A stretch of DNA of 5,528 nt from Deltaproteobacteria bacterium (GTDB taxonomy: Bacteria; Desulfobacterota; WTBG01), in NCBI GenBank assembly GCA_013139225.1, contig WTBG01000199.1, positions 1 to 5,528 of the forward strand, in the 5' to 3' direction. The notes under the pieces are model-generated. The model searched no databases. It saw only the letters and a list, made by a program, of their open reading frames with translations, and was not told the origin of the DNA. This document shows positions 1 through 5,528 of the stretch, piece by piece (position 1 is the stretch's first letter; each line of letters begins with the position of its first letter). Made by a program: the position numbers and the translations under genes.

Positions 1-328
1 TTGCCTCCCCTTGAAGAGGAGTTACAACAACCGAAATAGCATCATGCTTTGAGAAGTTGAAGTGATTTAGGGTTTTAACGGTTTCACCAAAGATCTCTTT
101 GCCATTACGCTTCCAGCAGTACTTAAAAGCAGTGTTCTCACCTTCCACACCTTCAGTTGCTACACTTAATTTGCCAGAAGCCCTTGGATTCTCAGGCATA
201 ATCCTGACAGAGAGTGTAGCTGGGTAAGGAGGAGAATTTTCAGGCTGGCTTTTACAAGAAGGATTTATCCCCAACGACAGGATTATGAAGACACCCAGAA
301 GTAACACCCCGTAAATTCTATAATACAT
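1..328 (-). CDS. Secreted or lipid-anchored Ig-like domain protein, 3' end outside window
   Basis: An open frame of 109 codons starts with ATG at 328-326 and runs off the left edge, so only the N-terminal part is seen. The start is supported by a purine-rich AGGAAGAGGA at about 337-346, roughly 8 bases upstream. The protein begins MYYRIYGVLLLG, with a hydrophobic stretch at residues 7-21, then N-P-S-C25-K. Cys25 could be a lipidation site, but the -3 position is Asn, so the lipobox is poor and a cleaved signal peptide or a membrane anchor is equally possible. Residues 36-107 look like one beta-sandwich: a YPATLSVRIMPENP strand, then a KYCWKRNGKEIFGET segment and an FSKHDAISVVVTP strand. This matches the pattern 'Y-x-W-x-x-NGk-I ... 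F-x-k-x-D-x-I-x-V-x-V-TP' of Ig-like domains in secreted proteins. It lies downstream of pilY1 in the same direction, 278 bases away. Its exact job is unknown to me; an envelope role is inferred. Confidence 0.6.
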   Translation of the reverse strand, partial: MYYRIYGVLLLGVFIILSLGINPSCKSQPENSPPYPATLSVRIMPENPRASGKLSVATEGVEGENTAFKYCWKRNGKEIFGETVKTLNHFNFSKHDAISVVVTPLQGEA

Positions 329-386
329 TAATAAAATCCTCTTCCTGAAAATTTATTTTTAACAATCACACAGACAAATGAAACCA

Positions 387-453
387 GTTACGGTTTCGAG
401 TTGCGGATGGATAAGAAAGAATACCATTGAACCCGTAACGCGTAACCCGTAAC
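387..453. repeat. Heptanucleotide repeats in both orientations
   Basis: Three back-to-back 7-bp units lie at 432-452: CCCGTAA, then CGCGTAA, then CCCGTAA again, differing at one base. To their left, GTTACGG (387-393) and GTTGCGG (400-406) are the same unit in reverse complement, 13 bases apart. The two halves could therefore pair as a hairpin in RNA or single-stranded DNA. No protein is encoded here. It belongs to the 7-bp periodic DNA seen in the other spacers. Confidence 0.7.
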
Positions 454-460
454 ATTTAAA

Positions 461-595
461 TCAATTCCGCAATCCCTGGCCTAGACCTGATTCTAATTGC
501 TGGAGTTCTATATGACCTTCTTTTGAAATACTACCATGCCAACAAACTTTTTCAATAAAGTCGCGCCAGGGCGGGCCGAAATCAGAAATCCGCAT
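461..595 (-). CDS. Possible 44-residue small protein just after pilY1
   Basis: ATG at 595-593 opens a 44-codon frame ending in TGA at 463-461. AAGGA at 608-604 lies 8 bases upstream and overlaps the pilY1 stop codon (609-607), so the frame has a better ribosome binding site than pilY1 and could be translationally coupled to it. The peptide has a hydrophilic, protein-like centre, WHGSISKEGHIEL (residues 19-31), and ends SGLGQGLRN. No signal peptide, membrane segment or known domain is visible. Against a real gene: the frame coincides with a repeat core whose second copy (4443-4520) keeps only the GLGQG stretch in frame and has a stop codon upstream of it. The first codons also fall in heptad-like DNA. 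It may be a decayed or purely structural repeat rather than a gene. I do not recognise a family. Confidence 0.25.
   Translation of the reverse strand: MRISDFGPPWRDFIEKVCWHGSISKEGHIELQQLESGLGQGLRN
474..577. repeat. Intergenic repeat core, copy A (after pilY1)
   Basis: The left end reads CCCTGGCCTAGACC (474-487) and the right end GGGCGGGCC (569-577). Both ends recur in the same order and orientation in the spacer before pilY1 (copy B, 4443-4520). CCCTGGC (474-480) and GCCAGGG (565-571) form a 7-bp inverted repeat inside this copy. Heptad-like DNA flanks it on both sides: TTCCGCA at 465-471, and AATCAGA, AATCCGC, ATTCGCT stepping by 7 from 580 to 600. The interior is only weakly alignable between the copies. 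It carries no transposase and could be a miniature mobile element or a structured intergenic repeat. Confidence 0.5.
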
Positions 596-606
596 TCGCT
601 TTGTCC

Positions 607-3600
607 TTACTCCTCTCTCCACGATTCCATACCACTTTTAACTTTAAAGGGGGTTCTCATGTTGAGCGTCCCAACCAGGCTATTGCTATCACTGCTCATT
701 ACTGTGACGGTCTCTCCCACATGGATAACAGGAGATGTTGGCAAACCTTTCTGCAATGATTTCTTTACCTCCATCTTATCTTTTGATCCATATTCTTCCG
801 ATTTTGCCTCCTCACCGTCTCCATATGTGCTCTCCCTTTTAACAAGCTCTGTTGCTACCTGCCAGGCTGTACCTGTTTGATAATAGAGTGTATAAAGATT
901 GTTTGTACCACCTGCGCTGCAGATATCATCATCCGGTTCATAGGTAGTAAAAATAAGATTTCCACCCAATAGAGCTGGTTTGGTAATCATACGTTCCCTT
1001 CCAAAGGGGAAGGTGCGATACCACCCCTCCTTTTTCTGAACCTCATAAACGAAATCATTCCAGTTGGCTGCTGCCGCCCCTCCCACTCCTCCTCCCTGAT
1101 AAACATCTACCTTGCTTGAGTCATATAACTGATTGAAAAGCACTTCATCTGTGCAGTCACCCTGATAACAGGGGTCCTTTATCCCAAAAAAATAATGTGG
1201 CGAAGAAGTATTAACACTATCAGAAACAGCGTAATTCCTTCCCGTCCCAAAGTAAACCCACAGATTAAGGTGCTCATCTAAAGAGGCACTAGAAGCAGCA
1301 GTGATCGGCTGAGGGGAACTGAAAAGTGTGGAGAATGTCCACTTGTTAGGGTCCGTAGAATAGCTCCACCTGTTTGGGTCCTTACATGCATCTCCAGCAC
1401 AAACCTTGGTGGATAGGCGATACATATTCCCCTCCCATCCTTGTTCTGAAAAATGGGATTCTCCTACATAGACAACGTCCGTGTTGAAATCAAGATTTGC
1501 ATCAACACTTATAGGGCTTGACATAAAACTATTGTCCTCCATCCCTTCAAAGATTTTAACAAGTTCTCCTGTTTTCAGGTCAACCACAAACAGGCTCGCT
1601 GACTGACTGCTCATGCCCTGGTAATCTGTTGGACCGGAACCAAAGAGTACAAACCATCTGTCATCTTCTGGCTGATCTACCCCTTTATCTTCTTCAACCC
1701 GGACAATAGCAGGATAAGATGTAGTAAAGGCCAATGCTGGGTGGGTGAATTCCCATAGCAAACTGGGACTATCAGGAACAGTTACATCCAGCGCAAAATA
1801 AGCTGAGTGAAACGATCGCGACTCTGCACCTGATCCGAAATTATCAGTAATCGATATGTTCCCTCCTCCCAGTCCCATACCTCCGATAAGTATGGTACCC
1901 CACCCCTTTATGTGATCACTGTCTACAGGATTACCGGCTCCATCAGTGAATATCCTTGCATCGGTAACTTTAGGCTTTAAATCCACGTAGTCCACATGGG
2001 TATAGTCCCTGCTGGTTAACCACTTCAGATGAGGAAGAAGATTATACGGGATGTAAGCCCAACGCTCATCACCTATACTACTCAGGCTGGTAGCGGTCTT
2101 CTCTGAACCATACCAGCCAGATTCTTTTTCACCTGAAGTATCATAATTATCCCCTGGATGATAGACACCTCCTTTAAAGGCATGAATCATTCCATCATTG
2201 GCCCCGGCAAAAACTGTTAGTGGCCTATCCTTCCATCTGTTAAAGAATTCACCATAAGTAACATCTCGATAAATGAGGTGGTAGTTTTCAAGGGGATACC
2301 TTGATAGTGCCGGAGTAGAATGGACGATATCTCCCAATTTCCATACTCTATCTATGTCATCGAGTTCGACAATCCTTTTCCTGAAACCAAAAATCTCCTT
2401 ACCCCTTATATAATCAATAATGTCAGCAGCCTCCTCATCATCAGCAGCCCTTAAGTAAGGTTGAAGAAAAGGGGCATTTCCCGGAACGAAGTCTATAAAT
2501 TCTCCAGGATCAACTCTACCATCTCTGTCACGATCAATATGCGTTTTGATCTTTCTATCATCAGCACTCCTTAACGCAAGCTTCTCTCCTGCTTCCCAAA
2601 CAGACCTAATATTTTCCGGAGACCGCATTGCATCAGGAACATCATGGTCTGCTTTCCCGTCTCCATCATCATCACTAAATACTTCCACCCTGGTCTCTTG
2701 AACTTCCTCATCAAAGACAAACCTGATGATGTTATCTCGCTCATAAACAAGGGCTTTATCACCATCGGTGTCTTCTCTGATGTTTCCAAAGGCATCAATC
2801 CAAAGGGCATGGAGAAATCCCATCCAGTTGGTTTCAGTTCCATCCTGGCAAGGGTATGGTTTTAAAAAAGTTTTAAAAAGCAAGCCCTCATTTTGAAATG
2901 AATTGGATGCTATGGTCATTCCACTTCCTGAACCTGTTCTCTGAAAGATTCCTGTTACCGCCTGCATCAGTTTTTCTTCCAGAAGATAGCCGCCTTTTGC
3001 CTCAAGATAGTTGTCAGGAACACCATCCTTATCGTTATCCCATTCATTATCAAGATCGGGCATATCATTATCATTCAGGTCAATAAATGCTCCATTTTTT
3101 GCTGCATCTTTTAAAAGCTCAGAACCAGAGCCAAAAGAAGAGATAGTAAATAGCGTGATGTTCTGGTTGTTTTCAAGATCCTGATCACCTCCGCGCAAAT
3201 CGCTTATATGTGCCCAGAGAGCAACATCATCGAGATAACCAGATCCTTCCTCAGCATAAGTCCCTGGATCATTGGAATCTGCATCATAGTCTCTTAAATT
3301 GCCAGGAGTACCACCCGGTGGAACTGCGGGTATATTTCGATCGTGAGTCGACTCCCCATCAGTAATCAAGATGACAAAACACTTCGCACAGTGGACATCC
3401 TGTGATAATTCCTGAAAAAAGAACGGGTCATCCTGATCTCCCAATCCATAATCGGCAGGCGTTTGGGAATAGTATGGTGGAATCTGCATAAAGTATCGTA
3501 TGCCCTCAAAGAAGGATTCGGCCAAAGGAGACCAGGTTGTTGTTTTAACGTTCTCAATATTAATAATGAGGTTGTTCAACTCATCGCCAACGGGATTAAT

Positions 3601-4326
3601 AATCCTGCCACCTTCCCCATCATCATTAAAAACCTCCAGACCGAAACGGGCTTTGGTTCCTATCCTCTGTAACAACCCAGAGATATTTCCTTCAACAAAG
3701 GAGTCTGGTTCAGATTTGCTGTCTTTCTCCACTCTAATCATAAATCTCCTGGTGTGATGAGAAAAAGGATCTGGATTATCACTCACATATATGAATCCTT
3801 TATCCAAACCAAAGTAGACAGGTGAGAATGTTGTCAGCCCAAGTGCCGCTTCTCCAGGATAGAACTTACCTGCTCCCTCTTCATATTGTTTTATGAAATC
3901 ATAACCCGGTTCAACATCTTCTTCTCCTACAAGTTTTTGAACACCACTACCATCACGGGAATTTGCCACAGCCTTTCCACCAACCAGAACCTTTCTTAAA
4001 ATGTCAATCCTCCTCATGGCTAACCAGTTAAGAAAATTTCCATCCCAACTGCCCGTTGCATTCCTTTTAAAATAACTATCATTGATATAGGCATACCTGG
4101 CCGAATGGTCAAAGTAACCATCATGCGTGATATGAGGATCAAAATCCCCATCATAGGCCTGCTGGTTCATACTGATGGAATTATCCATCAGTATCAGAAT
4201 GTTTGGAGGCATTACCTTAGTTGTAAGCCAAGGATAGTGTGTGTATTCAACAATAGTTTGGGCATTCAAAGGAAAGGAAAAAATCGATAGAAGGATTAAG
4301 GTTGTTAGGCAGATAAACAGCTTCAT
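607..4326 (-). CDS. pilY1: PilY1-type type IV pilus tip adhesin and assembly factor
   Basis: This 1239-residue protein is a complete PilY1. Known family role: it sits at the pilus tip with the minor pilins, promotes pilus extension, binds surfaces and controls retraction through calcium. Residues 1-22 are a Sec signal peptide, with probable cleavage after LNA22. A von Willebrand A domain spans about 40-460, with MIDAS residues D48-x-S50-x-S52 and the ITDGE segment at D323. Asp-rich calcium loops follow at 419-438 and 552-562, and a canonical EF-hand loop at D598-E609. The conserved GFLHALW block is near 503-509. The C-terminal PilY1 beta-propeller (Neisseria PilC family) runs from about 660 (GDIVHSTPA) through FAGANDGMIHAF (D711) to about 1150. 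Its calcium loop D942-x-N944-x-D946-x-N948-x-D950 matches the site known in Pseudomonas PilY1. The tail, with PDDDIC (1131-1136) and a final VKSGMESWREE, looks intact. No Shine-Dalgarno sequence precedes ATG 4326, yet no other in-frame start fits the signal peptide. It lies downstream of pilX in the same direction. Confidence 0.94.
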   Translation of the reverse strand: MKLFICLTTLILLSIFSFPLNAQTIVEYTHYPWLTTKVMPPNILILMDNSISMNQQAYDGDFDPHITHDGYFDHSARYAYINDSYFKRNATGSWDGNFLNWLAMRRIDILRKVLVGGKAVANSRDGSGVQKLVGEEDVEPGYDFIKQYEEGAGKFYPGEAALGLTTFSPVYFGLDKGFIYVSDNPDPFSHHTRRFMIRVEKDSKSEPDSFVEGNISGLLQRIGTKARFGLEVFNDDGEGGRIINPVGDELNNLIINIENVKTTTWSPLAESFFEGIRYFMQIPPYYSQTPADYGLGDQDDPFFFQELSQDVHCAKCFVILITDGESTHDRNIPAVPPGGTPGNLRDYDADSNDPGTYAEEGSGYLDDVALWAHISDLRGGDQDLENNQNITLFTISSFGSGSELLKDAAKNGAFIDLNDNDMPDLDNEWDNDKDGVPDNYLEAKGGYLLEEKLMQAVTGIFQRTGSGSGMTIASNSFQNEGLLFKTFLKPYPCQDGTETNWMGFLHALWIDAFGNIREDTDGDKALVYERDNIIRFVFDEEVQETRVEVFSDDDGDGKADHDVPDAMRSPENIRSVWEAGEKLALRSADDRKIKTHIDRDRDGRVDPGEFIDFVPGNAPFLQPYLRAADDEEAADIIDYIRGKEIFGFRKRIVELDDIDRVWKLGDIVHSTPALSRYPLENYHLIYRDVTYGEFFNRWKDRPLTVFAGANDGMIHAFKGGVYHPGDNYDTSGEKESGWYGSEKTATSLSSIGDERWAYIPYNLLPHLKWLTSRDYTHVDYVDLKPKVTDARIFTDGAGNPVDSDHIKGWGTILIGGMGLGGGNISITDNFGSGAESRSFHSAYFALDVTVPDSPSLLWEFTHPALAFTTSYPAIVRVEEDKGVDQPEDDRWFVLFGSGPTDYQGMSSQSASLFVVDLKTGELVKIFEGMEDNSFMSSPISVDANLDFNTDVVYVGESHFSEQGWEGNMYRLSTKVCAGDACKDPNRWSYSTDPNKWTFSTLFSSPQPITAASSASLDEHLNLWVYFGTGRNYAVSDSVNTSSPHYFFGIKDPCYQGDCTDEVLFNQLYDSSKVDVYQGGGVGGAAAANWNDFVYEVQKKEGWYRTFPFGRERMITKPALLGGNLIFTTYEPDDDICSAGGTNNLYTLYYQTGTAWQVATELVKRESTYGDGEEAKSEEYGSKDKMEVKKSLQKGLPTSPVIHVGETVTVMSSDSNSLVGTLNMRTPFKVKSGMESWREE

Positions 4327-4341
4327 AATTAGGACAAAGTT

Positions 4342-4363
4342 TTTAGATATTAGAATATCTAAA
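4342..4363. promoter_or_regulatory. Perfect 10-bp inverted repeat upstream of pilY1
   Basis: Arm TTTAGATATT (4342-4351), a 2-base spacer AG, and the exact complementary arm (4354-4363) make a 22-bp palindrome. It lies 15 bases before the pilY1 start codon. It could be an operator for a dimeric regulator or an AU-rich hairpin in the leader. It is not followed by a T-run, so it is not a terminator. The function is inferred from position and symmetry only. Confidence 0.4.
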
Positions 4364-4418
4364 TTTCATTAGAGGAATTCGCCTTGATAGAAATGCCGCT
4401 GGATTCTAGCTGCTACTT

Positions 4419-4552
4419 AATCCAAAATTCGCAACCCGAATTCCCTGGCCCAGACCGAACTTTATTGGAATAAGCCTTGAATCTTCTATTGCAGAATATC
4501 AACAGCAGCAACGGCAGGCCGCATTCGTTTTATCCAGCATCCAGAATCGCTT
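4419..4552. repeat. Intergenic repeat core, copy B, with flanking heptads
   Basis: The core spans 4443-4520. It begins CCCTGGCCCAGACC (13 of 14 bases as in copy A) and ends GGCAGGCC, followed by GCATTCGTTTTATCC; copy A has GCATTCGCTTTGTCC. Copy A holds 14 extra bases between GGCC and GCATTCG, exactly two heptads. Heptads flank the core: AATCCAA, AATTCGC and AACCCGA from 4419 to 4439, and ATCCAGC and ATCCAGA from 4532 to 4545. The core is about 78 bp, against 104 bp in copy A. It contains no useful open frame. Confidence 0.5.
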
Positions 4553-4589
4553 TAATTATAGGGCTATTCAATTACTTGGCAAAAAATGG

Positions 4590-4738
4590 CGGTTTCGTAA
4601 AAAGCCACTACTGAAACGGCACAGTAAAAAGTTCCAGATGTAAGGCGCGCGAATCTTTAGGAATGGGGCGTACTTAGGTGTACGTCGGAATGACTAAAGA
4701 TGAAGCGCAACGCAACAGATGGACTTTTTGCGAAGCCG
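4590..4738. repeat. Structured element with 15-bp terminal inverted repeats
   Basis: The left end (4590-4604) and the right end (4724-4738, reverse complement) both fit CGGYTTCGYAAAAAG, identical at 13 of 15 positions. Inside is a second hairpin: ATCTTTAG (4653-4660) pairs with CTAAAGAT (4694-4701), and GCGTAC (4668-4673) pairs with GTACGT (4680-4685) around a 6-base loop. I remember very similar intergenic sequences from Desulfobacterota genomes, but could not check this. There is no coding capacity. On the pilX transcript the closing stem is followed by ATTTTTT (4587-4581), so it might also act as a weak terminator or attenuator between pilX and pilY1. It could alternatively be a MITE-like or REP-like mobile repeat. 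Confidence 0.65.
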
Positions 4739-4739
4739 T

Positions 4740-5348
4740 TCAAAGAATATTTCTATAAACCGTTATTACATTGGAAAGGGCCCCGCCTTGCACGCATCCT
4801 TGGGAATTTATCTTAAAAAGCATCTTTTTGCTGGATTTCCCGCCAAAACCGGCTCCTTCGCCTCCCGAACCAAACTCAGCAGATCCACCGTAAAGGAGTG
4901 TGGTGCTGGTACGGTCAATATCAATACTAATAGATTGTTTCAACAGGGTTGTCTTAATATCTGGTAAGTTCCTGGGAGAATCCGTATCTTTATCATTTAA
5001 GTTCGTATCGCCCTTGTAATAGTCCATCACTTCGTTGCCTAAGTTTTCCTCAATAATAAATCCCGGGTAAAACGCCTCATTGCTATGAGTGATGTCATCA
5101 ATAATCTTGACGGCCAGTGGATGCCCACTGTCTGCCAGATAGAACGCCTCTTTAGCCATCTTATGATTACGTGATATGTTGCGTTCCGTAATCGTTATCA
5201 TAACAGCAAGCGATCCCATCATAATAAGGGCAATCATCAACACCAGCGCCACTACCAATATTGCCCCTCTTTCTTTATAACCACTTTTCTCAACACAACA
5301 TCCTGTATCCTGCATCTTGTATCTTTCATCGTACATTCTATATCTCAT
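4740..5348 (-). CDS. pilX: PilX-type minor type IV pilin
   Basis: This 202-residue prepilin has a class III signal: a charged leader ending YKERG28, then the hydrophobic helix AILVVALVLMIALIMMGSLAVM (29-50). Leader peptidase (PilD type) is expected to cut after Gly28. As in many PilX and GspK proteins, the usual Glu at +5 is absent. The segment ITITERNISRNHKMAKEAFYLADSG (about 51-75) fits the PilX N-terminal family pattern ending in A-E/D-x-G. A Gly-rich stretch (GSAEFGSGGEGAGFGG) and the end VITVYRNIL look like an intact C-terminus. Family role: with PilV, PilW and PilY1 it forms the priming complex at the pilus tip in the inner membrane. Possible starts are only M1 (5348), M5 (5336) and M12 (5315), because an in-frame TGA lies just upstream and no start codon occurs between M12 and G28. 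M1 is preferred, with GAGG at 5362-5359. All three lie in a 7-bp repeat tract, so the 28-residue leader is unusual. Confidence 0.85.
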   Translation of the reverse strand: MRYRMYDERYKMQDTGCCVEKSGYKERGAILVVALVLMIALIMMGSLAVMITITERNISRNHKMAKEAFYLADSGHPLAVKIIDDITHSNEAFYPGFIIEENLGNEVMDYYKGDTNLNDKDTDSPRNLPDIKTTLLKQSISIDIDRTSTTLLYGGSAEFGSGGEGAGFGGKSSKKMLFKINSQGCVQGGALSNVITVYRNIL

Positions 5349-5369
5349 ATCACAGATACCTCAATCCCA
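5300..5369. repeat. Heptad tract overlapping the pilX start
   Basis: From 5300 to 5362 nine consecutive 7-bp units start with AT, most as ATCnnnn on the + strand (ATCCTGT, ATCCTGC, ATCTTGT, ATCTTTC and so on). A related unit, AATCCCA, continues to 5369. On the coding strand these are GAT-rich heptads. The pilX start codon (5348-5346), its GAGG ribosome site (5362-5359) and codons 1 to 16-17 all lie in the tract. Three heptads equal seven codons, which gives the near-repeat RYRMYDE / RYKMQDT in the protein. Confidence 0.8.
5359..5362 (-). promoter_or_regulatory. Ribosome binding site of pilX
   Basis: GAGG on the minus strand lies 10 bases before the ATG at 5348. It is formed by one heptad unit (ATACCTC, 5356-5362) of the repeat tract. 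It favours M1 over the two downstream ATGs, whose upstream sequences are weaker. Confidence 0.45.
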
Positions 5370-5375
5370 TCATTA

Positions 5376-5407
5376 GTCAATTCCTAAATTCCTCAGTTCC
5401 CCAATTC
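5376..5407. repeat. Four-copy 8-bp periodic tract
   Basis: Four consecutive octamers end in TTC: GTCAATTC, CTAAATTC, CTCAGTTC and CCCAATTC. The step is 8 bp, unlike the 7 bp of the neighbouring tracts. It lies in the non-coding DNA upstream of pilX. Confidence 0.6.
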
Positions 5408-5430
5408 TTTTTTTGGATTTTGTGCTTTAA

Positions 5431-5528
5431 TTCCACAATCCGAATTCCGCAATTGTTTTATCCAGAATCCAGCATCAAGTATCCAGTATCTTCTGTTTTA
5501 AATCGCACATCCCATATCGCACATCCCA
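5431..5528. repeat. Long degenerate heptad tract, continuing past the window
   Basis: The units TTCCACA, ATCCGAA, TTCCGCA and ATTGTTT step by 7 from 5431 to 5458. After one extra base a second register runs from 5460 to 5528 without a break. Nine of its ten units begin with ATC (for example ATCCAGA, ATCCAGC, ATCAAGT, ATCGCAC, ATCCCAT), the last cut by the window edge. The exception is GTTTTAA at 5495-5501. All three minus-strand frames hit stops before pilX and show no recognisable protein, so this is probably spacer between pilX and an upstream gene. Confidence 0.8.

Noticed and set aside
329..606. Rho-independent terminator after pilY1
   Set aside because: No GC-rich hairpin followed by a T-run on the minus strand was found in this spacer.
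536..880. 114-codon open frame on the + strand across the pilY1 3' end
   Set aside because: It is antisense to the conserved PilY1 C-terminus and the repeat core, has no recognisable domain, and is explained as a shadow of pilY1.
2571..2843. 90-codon minus-strand frame inside pilY1
   Set aside because: It lies in another frame within the conserved PilY1 linker and has no motifs or ribosome site.
607..4326. RGD integrin-binding motif in PilY1, as in Pseudomonas
   Set aside because: I found no RGD in the translation; the nearest is RGGD.
4719..4967. 82-codon + strand frame
   Set aside because: It overlaps the inverted-repeat element and the antisense of the PilX C-terminus. The PilX frame has family motifs and this one has none.
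5300..5528. CRISPR array
   Set aside because: The periodicity is 7-8 bp with no 25-40 bp direct repeats or unique spacers.
5349..5528. 3' end of an upstream pilW gene
   Set aside because: All three minus-strand frames reach stops and the sequence is almost entirely heptad or octamer repeats, with no pilin-like peptide.

Overview
The window carries a minus-strand block of type IV pilus genes from a Gram-negative bacterium. In transcription order (right to left) it holds a PilX-type minor pilin (5348 to 4740), a full-length PilY1 tip adhesin (4326 to 607), and the first 109 codons of a small secreted or lipid-anchored protein with an Ig-like domain (328 to beyond base 1). The PilY1 style (vWA domain, Asp-rich EF-hand and thrombospondin-3-like loops, beta-propeller, conserved C-terminal tail) and the AFYLADSG minor pilin resemble proteins I associate with Desulfobacterota (former Deltaproteobacteria) or related anaerobes. 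That placement is from memory of the families, not a search.

Layout, left to right. 1-328: 5' part of the Ig-like protein gene. 329-606: spacer with a 7-bp periodic tract (432-453) and a repeat core (474-577) that also contains a 44-codon open frame with a good ribosome binding site just after pilY1. 607-4326: pilY1. 4327-4739: a 413-bp spacer with a perfect 10-bp inverted repeat (4342-4363), a second copy of the repeat core (4443-4520) with flanking heptads, and a structured element bounded by 15-bp inverted repeats (4590-4738) that ends one base from the pilX stop. 4740-5348: pilX. 5300-5528: almost continuous 7- and 8-bp periodic DNA that runs into the start of pilX and off the end of the window.

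The genes fit the usual minor-pilin order, in which pilV and pilW precede pilX and pilY1. PilX-class minor pilins and PilY1 prime pilus assembly, and PilY1 acts at the tip as a calcium-dependent adhesin and mechanosensor. pilV and pilW would be expected beyond base 5528.

The unusual part is the intergenic DNA. Every spacer contains degenerate repeats with a strict 7-bp step (ATCnnnn on the + strand), and one tract supplies the ribosome binding site, start codon and first 16-17 residues of PilX. No clear promoter was found. No tRNA, rRNA, CRISPR array or complete insertion sequence was seen.
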